The position numbers were made by a program, and so were the translations under genes. A model generated the notes under the pieces. That model did not search any database. It had not been told where the DNA came from and saw only the letters and a list, made by a program, of their open reading frames with translations. This document shows, piece by piece, positions 15,192 to 15,530 of a stretch of DNA of 15,530 nt. The stretch spans positions 1 through 15,530 of the forward strand of contig PWEU01000113.1 of NCBI GenBank assembly GCA_003554005.1. Reading direction: 5' to 3'. The DNA is from Nitriliruptoraceae bacterium (lineage in GTDB: Bacteria; Actinomycetota; Nitriliruptoria; Nitriliruptorales; Nitriliruptoraceae). The number at the start of each line of letters is the position of its first letter. The stretch's first letter is position 1.

Positions 15192-15530
15192 ATGAGGGCC
15201 AGCACGCTCCTGCGCTCGCTGCTGGTCGGAGTCGCCACCACGGGCCTCGGGCTGGGTCTCTACCTCGGTGTCACCACGGCCGTGGAGGTCCATGCCGACG
15301 GGGAACTCCTCGCTGTGCGCACCACGGCCACCGACGTCGGTGACCTCCTGGCCCGCCTGGAGGTGGCGCTCGACATCGCCGATGAGGTCGAGCCCACCGT
15401 CGACACCGCGGTCGTCGACGGCCTCGTGGTGACGGTGCAGCGGGCGGTGACCGCCACGGTGGTGGTCGACGACCGGGCCGAGGTGCTCGGGCTCGAGGAC
15501 GCGAAGCTCGAGGTCACCGCGGTGCTCGAC
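15192..15530 (+). CDS. DUF348 (YabE/RpfB-type) cell-wall protein, N-terminal part
   Basis: The first 113 codons run off the right edge. The ATG at 15192 has GGAGGAG just upstream. Residues 8-28 form a hydrophobic signal or anchor segment (LRSLLVGVATTGLGLGLYLGV) preceded by Arg. Residues 29 to about 72 match one DUF348 repeat: EVHADGELLAVRTTATDVGDLL, then a D-x-V-x-P-x-x-x-T turn and VVDGLVVTVQRA. A second repeat begins at about residue 75. Such repeats occur in exported actinobacterial resuscitation-promoting factors (RpfB) and firmicute YabE proteins, usually before a G5 domain and a lytic transglycosylase or 3D domain. The catalytic end lies outside the window, so the exact class cannot be called. 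Confidence 0.82.
   Translation, partial: MRASTLLRSLLVGVATTGLGLGLYLGVTTAVEVHADGELLAVRTTATDVGDLLARLEVALDIADEVEPTVDTAVVDGLVVTVQRAVTATVVVDDRAEVLGLEDAKLEVTAVLD

Overview
The window is very GC-rich (around 70% by eye), with strong G/C bias at third codon positions, GTG starts in about half the genes and clear GGAGG-type ribosome binding sites. Together with the gene families present (UPF0182, PDZ-Lon protease, DUF2342 'zincin', DUF348/Rpf-type wall protein), this points to a chromosomal segment of an actinomycete-type bacterium (Actinomycetota). I cannot name the genus. There is no sign of phage, insertion sequence, CRISPR, rRNA or tRNA.

Left block (1-8319). Minus-strand genes, read in transcription order: a YgjP/M48-like metallopeptidase (8319-7741), an atypical membrane-anchored SDR protein (6093-5005), a small proline/acid-rich hypothetical (4809-4333), a PDZ-Lon serine protease (4220-3126) and a large UPF0182 membrane protein (2859 to beyond the left edge). 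One plus-strand gene, a DUF2342 zincin-like protein (6178-7707), lies inside the block, divergent from the SDR and convergent with YgjP. From memory, the UPF0182 / PDZ-Lon / DUF2342 core is a conserved actinobacterial neighbourhood (compare M. tuberculosis Rv3193c-Rv3195). It looks like an envelope or protein-quality module.

Middle (8320-8860). This is the only gene-free stretch over 300 bp. It holds a dense cluster of DnaA-box-like 9-mers, including a perfect 21-bp palindrome, followed by a 9-bp-stem hairpin. I rate it the most interesting non-coding signal in the window.

Right block (8861-12056, plus strand). A HAD-IB phosphatase is translationally coupled by a GTGA overlap to a Fic-fold protein with a non-canonical active-site motif. 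A fusion of an SCP2-like domain to an alpha/beta hydrolase follows.

Right end (12002-15530). A second alpha/beta hydrolase (minus) overlaps the fusion gene tail-to-tail by 55 bp. It is co-directional with, and 29 bp downstream of, a YyaL/DUF255 thioredoxin-domain protein (15027-12976). A divergent DUF348-containing Rpf/YabE-type protein begins at 15192 and runs off the right edge.

Three proteins keep a recognisable fold but have altered catalytic signatures (DUF2342 NExxH, SDR without Tyr/Lys, Fic without the acidic residue). The PDZ-Lon, YgjP, HAD, YyaL and both alpha/beta hydrolases look catalytically intact.
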